A DNA stretch of 64,000 nt from Clytia hemisphaerica (taxonomy: Eukaryota > Cnidaria > Hydrozoa > Leptothecata > Clytiidae), in NCBI GenBank assembly GCA_902728285.1, contig CACVBU010001025.1:1-64000 (forward strand). Direction: 5' to 3'. Positions 11,723 to 22,415 of this stretch are shown here, one piece after another. Every line of letters begins with the position of its first letter. The first letter of the stretch is position 1. Both the position numbers and the translations under genes were made by a program. The notes beneath the pieces were generated by a model that was not told the origin of the DNA, did no database searches, and saw only the letters and a list, made by a program, of their open reading frames with translations.

Positions 11723-13043
11723 GGACCTACCGGGAGGTCCTTTAATTTGACCGTTGTCCGTTCGTCTGTTACAAGCTTTTCTCGGGATTGGCTCATTAGT
11801 TTTTTTTAATTTTTTGCACAATGATACAAAATGGCAATGCCTGAAAAGTGACGGAGCCCGATTTTTGAAAAAAAATTTTGGGGGGCAAATTTGGGCCAAA
11901 AACTACCTAAAAATAAGGTTTTTTGGACTTTGTGCAAAATTGCTTCATTAGTTTTTCCTGATTTTTGGCAGAAAGATAGAGTGCAAGGTACCCTAAAATG
12001 TGGCTGAAGTGAATAATTTTTCTCGGAAAATTTTTTTTTCGTCGTCAAATACGGATTTCGCAAATTTGGGCCAAAAAACTACCTAAAAATAAGGTTTTTT
12101 TGGACTTGGTGCAAAATTGCTTTATTAGTTTTTCCTGATTTTTGGCAGAAAGATAGAGTGCAAGGTACCCTAAAATGTGGCTGAAGTAATTTTTCTCGGA
12201 AAATTTTTTTTCGTCGTCAAATACGGATTTTCGCTTTTTTGGGGAAATTCCCTTTTACCATTTTCCTGTTATCAGCTTTTCTCGAGATTGGCTCATTAGT
12301 TTTTTTTTATTTTTTGCACAATGATACAAAATAGCAATGCCTGAAAAGTGACGGAGCCCGATTTTTGAAAAATATTTTTGGGGGGCAAATTTGGGCCAAA
12401 AACTACCTAAAAATAAGGTTTTTTGGACTTTGTGCAAAATTGCTTCATTAGTTTTTCCTGATTTTTGGCAGAAAGATAGAGTGCAAGGCATCCTAAAATG
12501 TGGCTGAAGTAATTTTTTTCGGAAAATTTTTTTTCGTCGTCAAATACGGATTTTCGCAAATTTGGGCCAAAAACTACCTAAAAATAAGGTCTTTTTTTGG
12601 ACTTGGTGCAAAACTGCTTCATTAGTTTTTCCTGATTTTTGGCAGAAAGATGGAGTGCAGGGTACCCTAAAATTTGGCTTAAGCAATTTTTCTCGGAAAA
12701 TTTTTTTTCGTCGTAAAATACGAATTTTCTTTTTGGGGGGAAATTCTGTTTACCATTTTCCTTTTAGCAGCTTTTCTCGGGATCGGCTTTTTATTTTATT
12801 TTTTTTTCATTTTTTGCACAATGATACAAAATAGCAATGCCTATAAGTGACGGAGCCCGATTTTGAAAAAAAAAATGTGTGTAAATTTGGGCCAAAAACT
12901 ACCTAAAAATAAGGTTTTTTGGACTTGGTGCAAAATTGCTTCATTAGTTTTTCCTGATTTTTGTCAGAAAGATAGAGTGCTAGGTACCTTAAAATGTGGC
13001 TGAAGTAATTTTTCTAAGGAAAATTTTTTTTTGTCATAAAATT
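11723..13043 (+). repeat. Tandem array of about 500-bp units, GGACCTACC family
   Basis: It opens with the perfect hairpin GGACCTACCGGGAGGTCC (11723-11740). The block TCAGCTTTTCTCGAGATTGG, followed by a GACGGAGCCCGAT phrase, recurs at about 11770, 12268 and 12765 (period about 497). Between these lie one or two copies of a second block, TTTGGGCCAAAAACTACCTA, followed by TTGCTTCATTAGTTTTTCC. Poly-T/poly-A runs give chance frames. The same family, in the other orientation, forms the array at 44563-46882. Confidence 0.75.
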
Positions 13044-15019
13044 TTCAAAAAAAGACGACCAAGTTACACAATGATAAAAGAAAATAAATCAGACGTTTTT
13101 GCATTGTTCTAAAACTTATTGTGTTTGCTCAATACCAATAGTAAAATATGTAGAATACCTACTTTTATCTGATATTGATCAAGGTAGGTCCATTCAGCAT
13201 GTTGCTTGTTTTTTAATTATTTTTGTATCTCTTTCTTGTTATGGTTAGGTCAAGTTAAATTTAGTTTGTGGTTAATCACTTTTGTTTAGAGATCAATGCG
13301 TTTTGTTTCTTTTTGTTTCAAAGAGTTCTTAATGTAGGAATAGATCAAATTTGCCATTTGAAATTCGTTGAATATTTTGCATCTATGCTTTCTTGAAATG
13401 GCAAATTATTGTTGCTACTTGAAGAAAAGGGTAGTGATCCGGTTTTTGCTTTTCTTCTTTTGCTTTAAACAGTTTCTAATTAAATGCTTGTTATAGTGGA
13501 TTTTTGACTGGATTGATGTGTTTTGATTTTGAGATGTTGTCATAAACCTTTTGCAATTCTTTACCAAGTATGGCAAGATTTCAACAAATTCAAATTCTGC
13601 TGTGTTGTCCTGCAGGTTGACTTGAAAATTATGTTGTTGTCAAAAACTTTTTGCAGTCTTTTTTAAATCACCCTTTACCAAGCATGGCAAGATTTCAACA
13701 AATTCAAACTCTGTGCAGCTCTGTGTTGTCCTGCAGGTTGACTTGAAATTTTTATGGCCCTCAGAACACCTTCAAATAAGTTTGTCAAGATTAAGATTTG
13801 ACTACGGGGTAAATATGGGACACACTTTTTAGGGATAAGGTGCCTTGTTTGATAATGAGACTATTATAATCTCAAACCATAGTATCTTGATGTCAGAATT
13901 CAGTCAAATATAATCAAAGTGATTGCAGCTCTTCCTGACACTTGAAAACTTCTTTCTAAAACTACGAAAATTGATTTGTATAGTCACATGTGAAACTTTT
14001 GTTGAAACATCAAAAGTATATGTTAGAAATGTCTGACTAGACATTTTTCTAGCAGCTAGAATGACTCTCCAAAATCCTCTCAATCTGAATCCAAATTTAT
14101 AATAATAACAAGGTTTTTAGGGGTGTCCCATATTTCCCCTTTATTTTAACTGTCCCGTAATTACCCCAGATGACTGTACAATAAACGTCAAGCTGTTAAG
14201 TCCGGGAACTGTCGAAATGGCAATCGCATGCCAGGACAAAGTTTTTACAAGCAAGGGAATATATGAGGATTTAATATCATCGAACTAATTGAACTTTTTA
14301 CTGACCGAACTAATCGAACTGCTATTGCTTCAAAAATTGTGAGTGTTCGATTAGGTTCGACTATTTTTTTAATCGAACTTTAATCGTTCGATGGGGTGCG
14401 ATTAGTTCGATTGTTCGATTGGTTCGACTCGTTGCATTTGCCGCATGTTTAACCCTGTGCAAATGCAAGGATTTCCGTGACTGGTAGTGACCAATAGTTT
14501 GTACCCTAGGAAAAAAATATATCTAGCTGAAACTCCAGACCTTCTCTATAGGTGCTTATGCCTCAGTTTAAATCTTAAAATCCCACTGGTGGAACATTCC
14601 TTTTTGCAAACATGCAATTTCTATTTTGTTTCCCCAGGCAAAACCCTAAGGGCAATTTTTTTTTTAAATTTCAAACTTATTTTCAGACAATATCATATAT
14701 ACCATTCGAAAGCTCTCGAAAAATAATATAGAAGACTTTTAAACGGTAATAGCTGATTTCCTTACCTAACTCGAGAAATTTCATGCGCAAGTTCTACTTT
14801 TCGCCACATTTTAGGTCTAAAATCGACCATAAATTGCATCTTCTGCGTGAATGTTTGAAACTTGCTTGAAATATTGCGTTTTTTTTAAGCTTTGCCTTTT
14901 GTTTGCCACTCATGCTAAGTAAATAGGTATATTTGATCGCTTAATTTTCACAAAGATCTTTTATATATATGGTGAAGATCAGAGATCTGACCTCAAGGAG
15001 AGAAAGTGTTGAAAATACT
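13044..15019. other. No gene; two local repeats
   Basis: A tandem duplication with a unit of about 120 bp lies near 13540-13755: both copies contain GGCAAGATTTCAACAAATTC and GTTGTCCTGCAGGTTGACTT. At 14281-14440 there is a TTCGATT/AATCGAAC-rich island like those at 56.4 and 58.6-59.1 kb. No coding frame is convincing. Confidence 0.45.
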
Positions 15020-15287
15020 AAATAAAATATACACCATCAAGTGTAAAAAAATTTTTCAAAATGTTTTTTCTTTGCCGAAAATAAGGTCCTCAAATTTGAT
15101 ATACTCTTCTGTAAAGTCTTCAATTTCTTCTCCATCAATTTTTTTTAAATGGTAATTTTTACTTTTTTAGATTCAGGAATAGCTTAACAGAATATATATA
15201 ATATGTCATGGTTTCACTGTATAGATCAGTCAGAAAAACACATTATAGGTACACAACAAATATGAAAATTCACTATGGTCAGAGCCT
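15020..15287 (-). repeat. Partial copy of the TTAA-flanked element's left end
   Basis: Read on the minus strand, this matches 50072-50335 in order: GGCTCTGACCATAGTGAATT, a TGTGTTTTTCTGACTGAT block, a TTGAGGACCTT block and GAAAAAACATTTTG. Divergence is moderate with small gaps. The terminal GGG/TTAA junction has decayed to GGC next to AAA. It shows that the 50-kb element is a dispersed family. Confidence 0.65.
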
Positions 15288-15443
15288 TTGAAATGTTCTT
15301 TGATCTCTCACTCTCTCACTGATTTATAATTAAATCGATATTAATGAAGAAAAATGGGAAGAGAGAAAGAAAAGCATTTGACATCCCCCTAGAATCCTCC
15401 ACCCCCTAATAGATACTTTCTAACCACTCCCTAAGGTTAAAAT

Positions 15444-16220
15444 ATGAACTTTGAAGACAAAAAAGTGTTTGTTGGAAATCTACCTTTCTATACCAAAGAA
15501 GATGAGGTTCAAGACATTTTGAGACAATTTACTACAAATCTTTCCATCACTGAAATATTTATATGGAAGAATAGAAATACACCAACTAATGTTCCAACAG
15601 AGGCTGCTTTTGTAACATTACAAACTAATGAAATACGGGATGAATTGGTGAACAATTATCGCTCAAGATATCCAGACCGCTCAACAAGATTTCCTTTCCG
15701 AAATAAGCACGGCAATGAGACAAATATTTACATTACACTGTGTTATATCCAGCCAGATAAAAAATATAAAGGACCAAAATCTTTCCAGAAAACCAAAGAA
15801 ACCTCCAAAGCTGCTCCTATCTCGACACCGTTAATACAAACAAAGGATGTCAGTAAACAAGATGAGTTTATCCAAGTTAACAGCCAACAAGAAAACAATC
15901 TCTCAAATGGAAATGAACAACTTAAAAAGACTGATATAGCGAATGAAGAGAAAGCTCCATTTTCAGCACTGGACAAATTGAAATCCGAAATTGAAAAAGA
16001 GAGATGCCAGCTGTTAGAAAAGATTGACTTTTTTGAAGGCAATTTGAAAATCAAGTGTACTGGATTTTTCATGTCCCTTAAGGAACTTTCTTTGCTTCAA
16101 AAGGAATTTGAGGAACTTTCGGTATCTTTGGTCGAAAAACGAAAAGATTTAAAGAAGAAAGCGAGTGAATTTACAGAGATTTATGACCTCTATGAGCAAT
16201 TAAATAGCTCAATAATTTGA
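15444..16220 (+). CDS. RRM-type RNA-binding protein with C-terminal coiled coil
   Basis: This is a single-exon frame of 258 residues. Residues 6-102 form an RRM-like domain: KVFVGNLPF (7-15) matches the RNP2 strand, and EAAFVTLQ (53-60) sits where RNP1 should be but lacks its aromatic/basic consensus, so RNA binding may be weak or altered. Residues 105-170 are a polar linker. Residues 175-252 are heptad-like and predicted by eye as coiled coil, containing LKIKCTGFF followed by LLQKEFEEL. The last part aligns with the C-terminus of the 561-residue protein at 26553 (LKTKCPELF, then LLRLDLNKM), so the two are paralogues. This one keeps only one RRM. A weak acceptor-like site (CCACTCCCTAAG) ends 9 bases before the ATG. 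No specific RNA target or pathway can be assigned. Confidence 0.8.
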   Translation: MNFEDKKVFVGNLPFYTKEDEVQDILRQFTTNLSITEIFIWKNRNTPTNVPTEAAFVTLQTNEIRDELVNNYRSRYPDRSTRFPFRNKHGNETNIYITLCYIQPDKKYKGPKSFQKTKETSKAAPISTPLIQTKDVSKQDEFIQVNSQQENNLSNGNEQLKKTDIANEEKAPFSALDKLKSEIEKERCQLLEKIDFFEGNLKIKCTGFFMSLKELSLLQKEFEELSVSLVEKRKDLKKKASEFTEIYDLYEQLNSSII

Positions 16221-16985
16221 CATTGCTGCAACTCATGCTTGGCTGTTTTAGTATGATCTTAGTGTTCTTTTTTTTTTTTTTTTTATACGACGTGTCTAGA
16301 AAAAAGAGGTTAAAGCAAATTTACTAACCCAGGAATGGAATATCTATAATATGAATATCAAAGAAATTCCCTTTTCCAATTTTTCCTAATTCTAGTGGAA
16401 TAAAAATTTTTTAGGGGTTTTACAATATAAATTTGTTCCGCTTATTCCCAAAACACTTTTCTCAAACAATTTTTTGTTTAAGAATAAGAATTCTTTTTGT
16501 TTGTTATATCTTTGATATGCTTTGTTATTTTATTTACACTTGTTGCCCTAGATTTCACATTTTGAGCTAAAATAATTTCAGCCAAATGAAATATTCATTA
16601 TAGTGTTATTAATTATTCAGATGATAAATAATGTCAAATAATCAAATAATGAATAATTTAGTTTGATACCTGGCCTGTGGCTACACGCAACACTACACGC
16701 AACACTTTTTTGAGGTATGAATTCTAGAATATGCCTTGAGCTCTAGTGTAAGATGTTGAAATCTTACTTTAAAATTTTTGTAGAGTGTAGGCTTTTATTT
16801 TCATATAGTAGATAGCAAACAGTGTGTTTATCATTACTATATTAACAGTAACACAATTTATATTGATCATTTATTTAGATTTAGTTAGATTTATTACATA
16901 TTTTAGGATAATATATTATGGCTGCTAACGACATTGTGTATATTATTATAAGTAAAATATTTATATCAAAGTATAAGATCATATA
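16221..16985. other. Spacer between RRM gene and transposon nest
   Basis: AT-rich, with a T-run at 16270-16286. No gene or structured repeat was seen. Confidence 0.4.
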
Positions 16986-17021
16986 TGTGACTCCCCAAGC
17001 GATTTGAATACACAAAAGTCC

Positions 17022-18586
17022 GATCGGCTAAAGCGGGTAAAAGACCGGTCTCATAGCCGGCGAAGTGAGATTTCAAGCGGCCTAACATTTTAGAAGATCG
17101 GCCATGAAGCGGCCAATGGAATTTTTCCAAGAACGGCCTCAAGGCCTCTATTAGAGTCTTTTTCTTGATCGAGAGACCGGCCAGCAGCCTATTTAGCGGC
17201 CTTCTTTAGGGATCTTCTCAAAAATATAATCGATTTTCGTTTATGAAGTTCGATTAATGATTCGGCTATTTAATTTCCTATAGTCAATTATTTTTAATCC
17301 CCCATATTCGATTATTTAAATCCTTGTATTTGATTAATTAATCCTTTTTCGCTTATATCTTAGGGATCTTCTCAAATATATAACCGAATTTCGGTTAAAT
17401 GGTTTTTGTTAAATTCGGCTGTTTAACCTAATCGCTTCGGTAGAAAGTTTAACTAAATCCGGTAAAAGTAATTATTGGATTCGGCTTAAGCTTGTGGAAT
17501 TCAGTTAAAGTTTTACCAAATTTTGGCTATAAAGATTACATTACATTGTCTAAAATAAAAATAGAGATTTCCACTGACTGAGACGGGGATATTGAGACTG
17601 TTCATCTAACGTTTCCAGATCATCTAAAAAGAATGACAAATAACTATTAAAAAGTGACAAAAAGAACGACAAATTTTTAAAGAACAACAAATTTCATATT
17701 TCGCCGTCCACAACCCCGATCGAAAGTGACTGTACCACCCAAAACTTTTACCAAAAATAGTGATGAAATACACTCCTTCTGAGTGTGTTCTCTTTCTTTT
17801 CACGTGATTTTCACTTTTTCTCTCTCTCGCATTCTAAAAGTTGCATCAAACATTCGAAACGTCACAGATCAGGAGCTTGTGACAAATCAGGAGCTTATAA
17901 GAAAGCAAAGTTTGCGAGATGCCCTTTTAGAAGCTTTCCCTCTCCTCTACTGGGGATTCCCCTTATTAAAAGCGGCCACAGTGAAGCGGCCACATAGTAA
18001 GTTTTAAGCCGCTAACAGCGGCCCTTAGCGGACATTAGCGGCCCTTAGCGGACATTAGCGGCCCTTATCTTTGTTTTTCAATTTACTTACATTTTCAAGT
18101 ACATTTGCAACAAAGAAACAAGAAAAAAAGAAAAAAAAAAGATAAAAGGGTGGGCGCTCAAAATAAAAAGGACCTAAGAAGCCATCAAATGTTGTAAATA
18201 AAATAAAATGATTGCTTCCGAAGCAATCATTTTATTTTATTTACAACATTTGATGGCTTCTTAGGTCCTTTTTATTTTGAGCGCCCACCCTTTTATCTTT
18301 TTTTTTTCTTTTTTTCTTGTTTCTTTGTTGCAAATGTACTTGAAAATGTAAGTAAATTGAAAAACAAAGATAAGGGCCGCTAATGTCCGCTAAGGGCCGC
18401 TAATGTCCGCTAAGGGCCGCTGTTAGCGGCTTAAAACTTACTATGTGGCCGCTTCACTGTGGCCGCTTTTAATAAGCGGCTCGCATCGGCCTTCTTCAAT
18501 ATCCGAGCGGCCCAAAAGGTAAAAAGACCTGTCGAGTAGAGGCCAAAGAAGATCGGTCTTTTTACCGATTGGACTTTTTACCGATC
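17022..18586. mobile_element. Nested element with AGCGGCC words and a long central palindrome
   Basis: Ends are imperfect inverted repeats: GATCGG then GGTAAAAGACCGG at 17022-17050, and the inverse pattern at 18551-18586. It interrupts the left terminal region of the outer element between AAAAGTC and CATGGTTTCTGCC. The word AGCGGCC and its inverse recur throughout. A diverged direct repeat (GGGATCTTCTCAAA, then ATATAA) occurs at about 17211 and 17363. Target-site duplication is not clear. No coding frame. Confidence 0.6.
17962..18476. repeat. 515-bp near-perfect palindrome
   Basis: The sequence is its own reverse complement around position 18219 (ATTGCTTC, one base, GAAGCAAT). Following both arms outward I find no mismatch from CTTATTAAAAGCGGCCAC at the left edge to its inverse at the right. 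Arms are 257 bp with a one-base loop. The arms include TAGCGGCCCTTAGCGGACAT repeats. Confidence 0.85.
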
Positions 18587-18604
18587 ATACTGCATGGTTT
18601 CTGC

Positions 18605-18740
18605 CCCCCCCCTTAAAATAAGGGGGGGTCAAAAAAATTGTCTTTTAAAAAAGGGGGGATTTTTGTCATTTTTTTTAATAAGGGGGGATTCTTTATCAAG
18701 GGCTGCAAGAATCTATCAAAATAAGAAAAAGGGGGGACTA
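18605..18740. repeat. Left subterminal G-run repeats of the outer element
   Basis: AAGGGGGGAT, AAGGGGGGATT and AAGGGGGGACT occur at intervals of 20-60 bases. The same word recurs in the same orientation at the other side of the nest (25883-26030). These may be transposase-binding sites. Confidence 0.45.
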
Positions 18741-19046
18741 AAATATTTTATTGATAATAATTTTCTTTGTCTAATAATAATCTTCTTTCCCGTTTTTGTG
18801 CTCACAATCTCATGCCCACTATTTTGCAGACCATGCTATATTGAAGGTTATGTACATTAGAATGACCTTTAACAGACCAAATCAAACCATAAATAAAAAC
18901 TATTATTCTCCCCAATTAGATAACGTTTTAAGCTGTTTTGAGGGTGTAAAAAGTGAAAAAATTTCTTTGTCGCCCAACCATGGTGGGCGACATTTTTTTC
19001 CTAAATCTTGCCCCCCCCTCAAATGGCTCGCCGGGGCCCATGAGTC

Positions 19047-19052
19047 TGCATA
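19047..19052. repeat. Target-site duplication TGCATA (left)
   Basis: TGCATA immediately precedes the AGTAGTAAG terminus at 19053. The same hexamer follows the opposite terminus at 25338. Confidence 0.85.
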
Positions 19053-19103
19053 AGTAGTAAGATTTTGATGGTTCTAATTCACTGATGATTCTAATTCAAT
19101 GCC

Positions 19104-19179
19104 GAAAGTGAGTGACACTACAGAAAGTGAGTGACACTACAGAAAGTGAGTGACACTCCAGAAAGTGAGTGACTCTACG
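19104..19179 (+). repeat. Subterminal 19-bp tandem repeats (four copies)
   Basis: GAAAGTGAGTGACACTACA is repeated at 19104, 19123, 19142 and 19161, the last two with changes. A fifth, separate copy of the core lies near 19281. The mirror set is at 25211-25286. Placement just inside the terminus suggests a binding site for the element's own proteins. Confidence 0.8.
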
Positions 19180-20264
19180 TCATTTTCCCTATCGGAAACA
19201 CCCGAAAACACTGGAATTTGACCAATGAATGTTACTAAAATTGCAACACATGGGTTCAAATTCAACACCTCCAGCACTACCTAAAGTGAGTGACACTACA
19301 GAATAAGTTCTAAGTGGTAAATAATTTTCTATAAAGGCCTTTTTAGTCTAATCTTTCATAATTCATAAAAACTGAGTACATTGTTGACAATAAACAACAT
19401 ATAAAAGATTTGATATATAGGTAATTTTATCAGCAACAAGAAACATGTGCAACAATAAAAATAGAAATAGCAACAATTCTAACTAAAAAAATAACCTTAA
19501 TAAGTCTTATTTTTAATTGTAAAAGATGAATTTGGAAACGTCTTCAAGGCATTTGATTGAAGATTCTTTAAGCGTTTATTGAGCTTGGACATTTTTTGAG
19601 GTAAGCAACACTGATGCAAGTGTAAAAATCGGGTCAGGTATAAACAACTCGAGGTGTTAAAATAAAATTGCCTGATTTCTAAGCAAAACAAAATGAAATT
19701 CTCAAAATGGAAGAACAAACGAACATTAAATTTTGATGTTGAAAACGTTACTTTGATAAAGACAAGGAAGAATTTTTTATCATAACTCAACGACCCAGTG
19801 GACAACATTTGAAGTCCAAAGAAAATTCGTGAAGTAGGCTCGGAGGAGTACCCAGAGTCAATTATATTACTATTGTCCTAGCCACTGGAAACAAAGTGTG
19901 CGTAGAAGATGGTTTTTTTGAACTTCACGAAAGTTGTTAATGAAAGGGAATAAAAGATATGTAAATATTTAGGATTTTAGAATTGTTTAAATGAATGTAA
20001 AGATGCTCATTATTATACATACGAATGTATTTAATTTAATTTCTCAATAAATGAAAGAGTAAAGAATCTTATTGCGAGACTGTATGTTTTATGCTAGAAC
20101 TAGTTGAAACTCAAAACTATAATCCAAAAACCCTATGTGACACTACTTTGAGCTAAATTCGTAGAGACAATAAAAAAGAAATAAGAAAACAAAAATAATT
20201 ATTGCTTGATGGTAATATATTTCTAGCTTACAAAAACAATGTTATCATTTACAAGGATCAAATC

Positions 20265-20771
20265 TCATTCTTTCATTGCATCATTTGGAATTTGTCGATT
20301 AATTAGAAAGCGACGTTTTTCAACAGCGAAATCCAATGCTTCTTCAAAGTCCATATCTTCCTCATCTCTAACCCTTTCTAAAGTTTCCATCACAGATTTA
20401 TGTGTTTTATCCTTTTTCATTGCTCGAAGAAAAAGGATCTTGTATTTATAAATCTCATGAATTGATAAGTCAGTCTCATGACATTCGTTCAACATGCTCT
20501 CCCAAATATTAAATGTTTCTTCAACACCTTGAGATTCTTCACTATCACTGGACATGGACTCGCTGTCTGTAAAGTCCTCATCAGACTCTTCATCTTCATC
20601 TTCTTCTTCAGATTCTTCAGGGTGGGCCTTTGCAACATGTCGATTGTAATTGCTTTTATTGGAAAAGGTCTTTTCGCAATCTTCACATTCATACATCGTG
20701 TTTCTCCCGTTGATTTTAAACTCATTTAAAGAAGTAGCGCCTTTGCTTACGAATTTATATGCAAAACACAA
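20265..20771 (-). CDS. C2H2 zinc-finger protein with acidic domain (left-arm copy, intact)
   Basis: 168 residues from the first ATG, though Met26 (MYECEDCEKTF) could be the real start. One C2H2 finger: Cys29, Cys32, His45, His50 (C-x2-C-x12-H-x4-H) with the usual Phe and a hydrophobic position. Residues 52-86 are an acidic tract of Glu/Asp/Ser (EESEEEDEDEESDEDF). Residues 87-160 form a helical domain starting FNIWESMLNE and containing HEIYKYKILFLRAMKKD and DFEEALDFAVEKRRF. I recall proteins with this finger-acid-helical layout in cnidarian transposons, but the function is unknown. Single-finger DNA binding by this protein alone is unlikely. The gene lies inside the arm of the Polinton-like element and reads from the centre toward the end. 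Confidence 0.75.
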   Translation of the reverse strand: MCFAYKFVSKGATSLNEFKINGRNTMYECEDCEKTFSNKSNYNRHVAKAHPEESEEEDEDEESDEDFTDSESMSSDSEESQGVEETFNIWESMLNECHETDLSIHEIYKYKILFLRAMKKDKTHKSVMETLERVRDEEDMDFEEALDFAVEKRRFLINRQIPNDAMKE

Positions 20772-20879
20772 GAGTAATCCGATATCGGGTTTCTCTTTAG
20801 GATCCTGGTTTCTCTCTAAGATCTTTGTTTCTTCCAGATTACCTAGACTTTATTGGTCCACGTTCGTTTCTTGGTCCGG

Positions 20880-21725
20880 GACTAGCTTGAGAAATCTAGT
20901 CTTACTTGATCCTCTTTTGGGACTCGGTAGTCCTATACCTAGTCCTTGTTAGTCCTTTTTTTAGACCAACCAATTCTTATTGGTGGCTGCAAAGTAATCC
21001 TTTTTTGTGTCAACATATAGTCCTTTTTAGACTTCTATTGCGACTACCCGATTCCTGTTTCGGACTACTTAGTTTTGATAAATCCTTTTCGGAATTGGCT
21101 AATTCCTGTTTTGGATACCCAATTTAAGCTTCAGGAGTATCTAATCCTCTTTTGTATCTACATAGTCCTTTTTTAATTATCCTTAGGATTACCAGGAATA
21201 CCTAATCCTTCTTTGAAACTAACCAATCCTTATTTGGGATTGTCTAATCTAATCTTTGGGACTAACTAATCCTCATTTGGGATTGCCTAATCCCTCTTTG
21301 GGATCAACTAATCCTCATTTGGGATTACCTAATCCCTCTTTGGGATCAACTAATCCTCATTTGGGGACTAGCTTGAGAATCTAGTCTTACACGATCCTCT
21401 TTTTGGGACTGAGTAGTTCTGTACCTAGTCCTTGTTAGTCCCTTTTTTGAGACCAACCAACTCTTGTTGATGGCTGCGTAGTACTATTTGTGTCAACATA
21501 GTTCCTTTTCGGAATTGGCTAATTCATGTTTTGGATACCCAATTTAAGCTTCAAGAGTACCTAATCCTCTTTTGTGTCTACATAGTCCTAATTGTCCTTA
21601 GGATTACCGGGATTACCCAATCTTTCTTTGGGACTTACTAATCCTCATTTGGGAATATCTAATCCCTCTTTGGCGCTAACTTATCTATGTTTGGGACTGC
21701 GTGATTATAGTTAATCCCTCTTTTA
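20880..21725 (+). repeat. Internal CTAATCC / TTTGGGA subrepeats (left arm)
   Basis: Short repeats of the form CTAATCCTCATTTGGGATTR, then CCTAATCCCTCTTTGGGATC, recur with a period near 40 bp around 21230-21370. A larger duplication pairs TGGATACCCAATTTAAGC near 21112 and 21532. Mirrored in the right arm. Non-coding. Confidence 0.7.
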
Positions 21726-21879
21726 GGTTTACTTTAATCACTAGTTGGATTCTTTCTTCCAATTCACACCAAAGGTTTACTTATGGTATGTTGTTGTTGT
21801 TTTCTTTTTTGTTTTTGTTTTACTCGTACGCGTGCGTTTTTGTTTGGTGTGGGATTTTATTATTTTGTTAGTTACACCC

Positions 21880-21906
21880 GTAAGTCCCGCCAAAGGCGGG
21901 GCTTAC
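21880..21906 (+). repeat. GC-rich hairpin in the left arm
   Basis: GTAAGTCCCGCCAAAGGCGG plus GGCTTAC forms an 11-12 bp stem with a three-base loop in otherwise AT-rich DNA. It is followed by GCCCCGGGCCCC. The mirror copy is at 22480-22506. Confidence 0.7.
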
Positions 21907-21970
21907 GCCCCGGGCCCCGTCAGAAGTGCAGTGAAGGTTAACTTTAGGGATGCTATAAATCCAATCAACT

Positions 21971-22415
21971 ATTACTTTGTGATAAACACATTTGAAGCTA
22001 ATACGTTTACAGTAAAAGTCGTAACGACTACTAAGAAATTATGTCTTCAAATTACCCCTGTCCTCTTATTCCATCCCCCCGCTTTTTAGAATTTAGAAAA
22101 TTTTCCTACCCCCTGTTTATTCGGACCCCCCCCCGTCTATTCAGGAGACAAGAGTAGCTGTTCAGGAGGTGCAGAGAAAGCTTTTTTTTTGGCCGAAATC
22201 TTATGAAATACAGAAATTATATTTTCGATAAAGAGTTTGATAGAATAGTATGGTTGTTCACCAAGCACCAGGAAGATCTTTTGAAAGCGTTGAAGTCCTA
22301 CTTTCTAACCGTAGAATATGTAAATTGGATTGCACACCGATTTTAATGAAATGTTTGATAAATCGAAAAACAATCTGCAAAGGTGTTTATAACAAAGTGA
22401 TGACCTAAACGTCAA
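21971..22415. other. Central spacer of the giant inverted repeat
   Basis: Mostly unique. The innermost parts still show weak mirror similarity (ATAAACACATTTG at 21982 against inverse ATAAACACCTTTG near 22382), so the arms once extended further inward. A C-rich stretch at 22073-22140 resembles the MITE at 3579-3725. Confidence 0.6.

Larger units (their letters stand above)
19053..21970 (+). repeat. Left arm of the Polinton-like inverted repeat
   Basis: Inverse of 22416-25337; positions pair so that their coordinates sum to 44386-44391. Outermost are four tandem 19-bp repeats, and innermost is the GC hairpin and the word GGATGCTATAAATCCAATCA. Confidence 0.85.

Noticed and set aside
11806-12834. 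Similar frames of 78-90 codons in the 11.7-13 kb array
   Set aside because: Their similarity comes from the tandem DNA repeat; composition is dominated by poly-T/poly-A runs.
20900-21720. Telomere-like repeats (CTAATCC, GGATTAG)
   Set aside because: The period is near 40 bp and the units are embedded in a transposon arm, with no uninterrupted short telomeric run.
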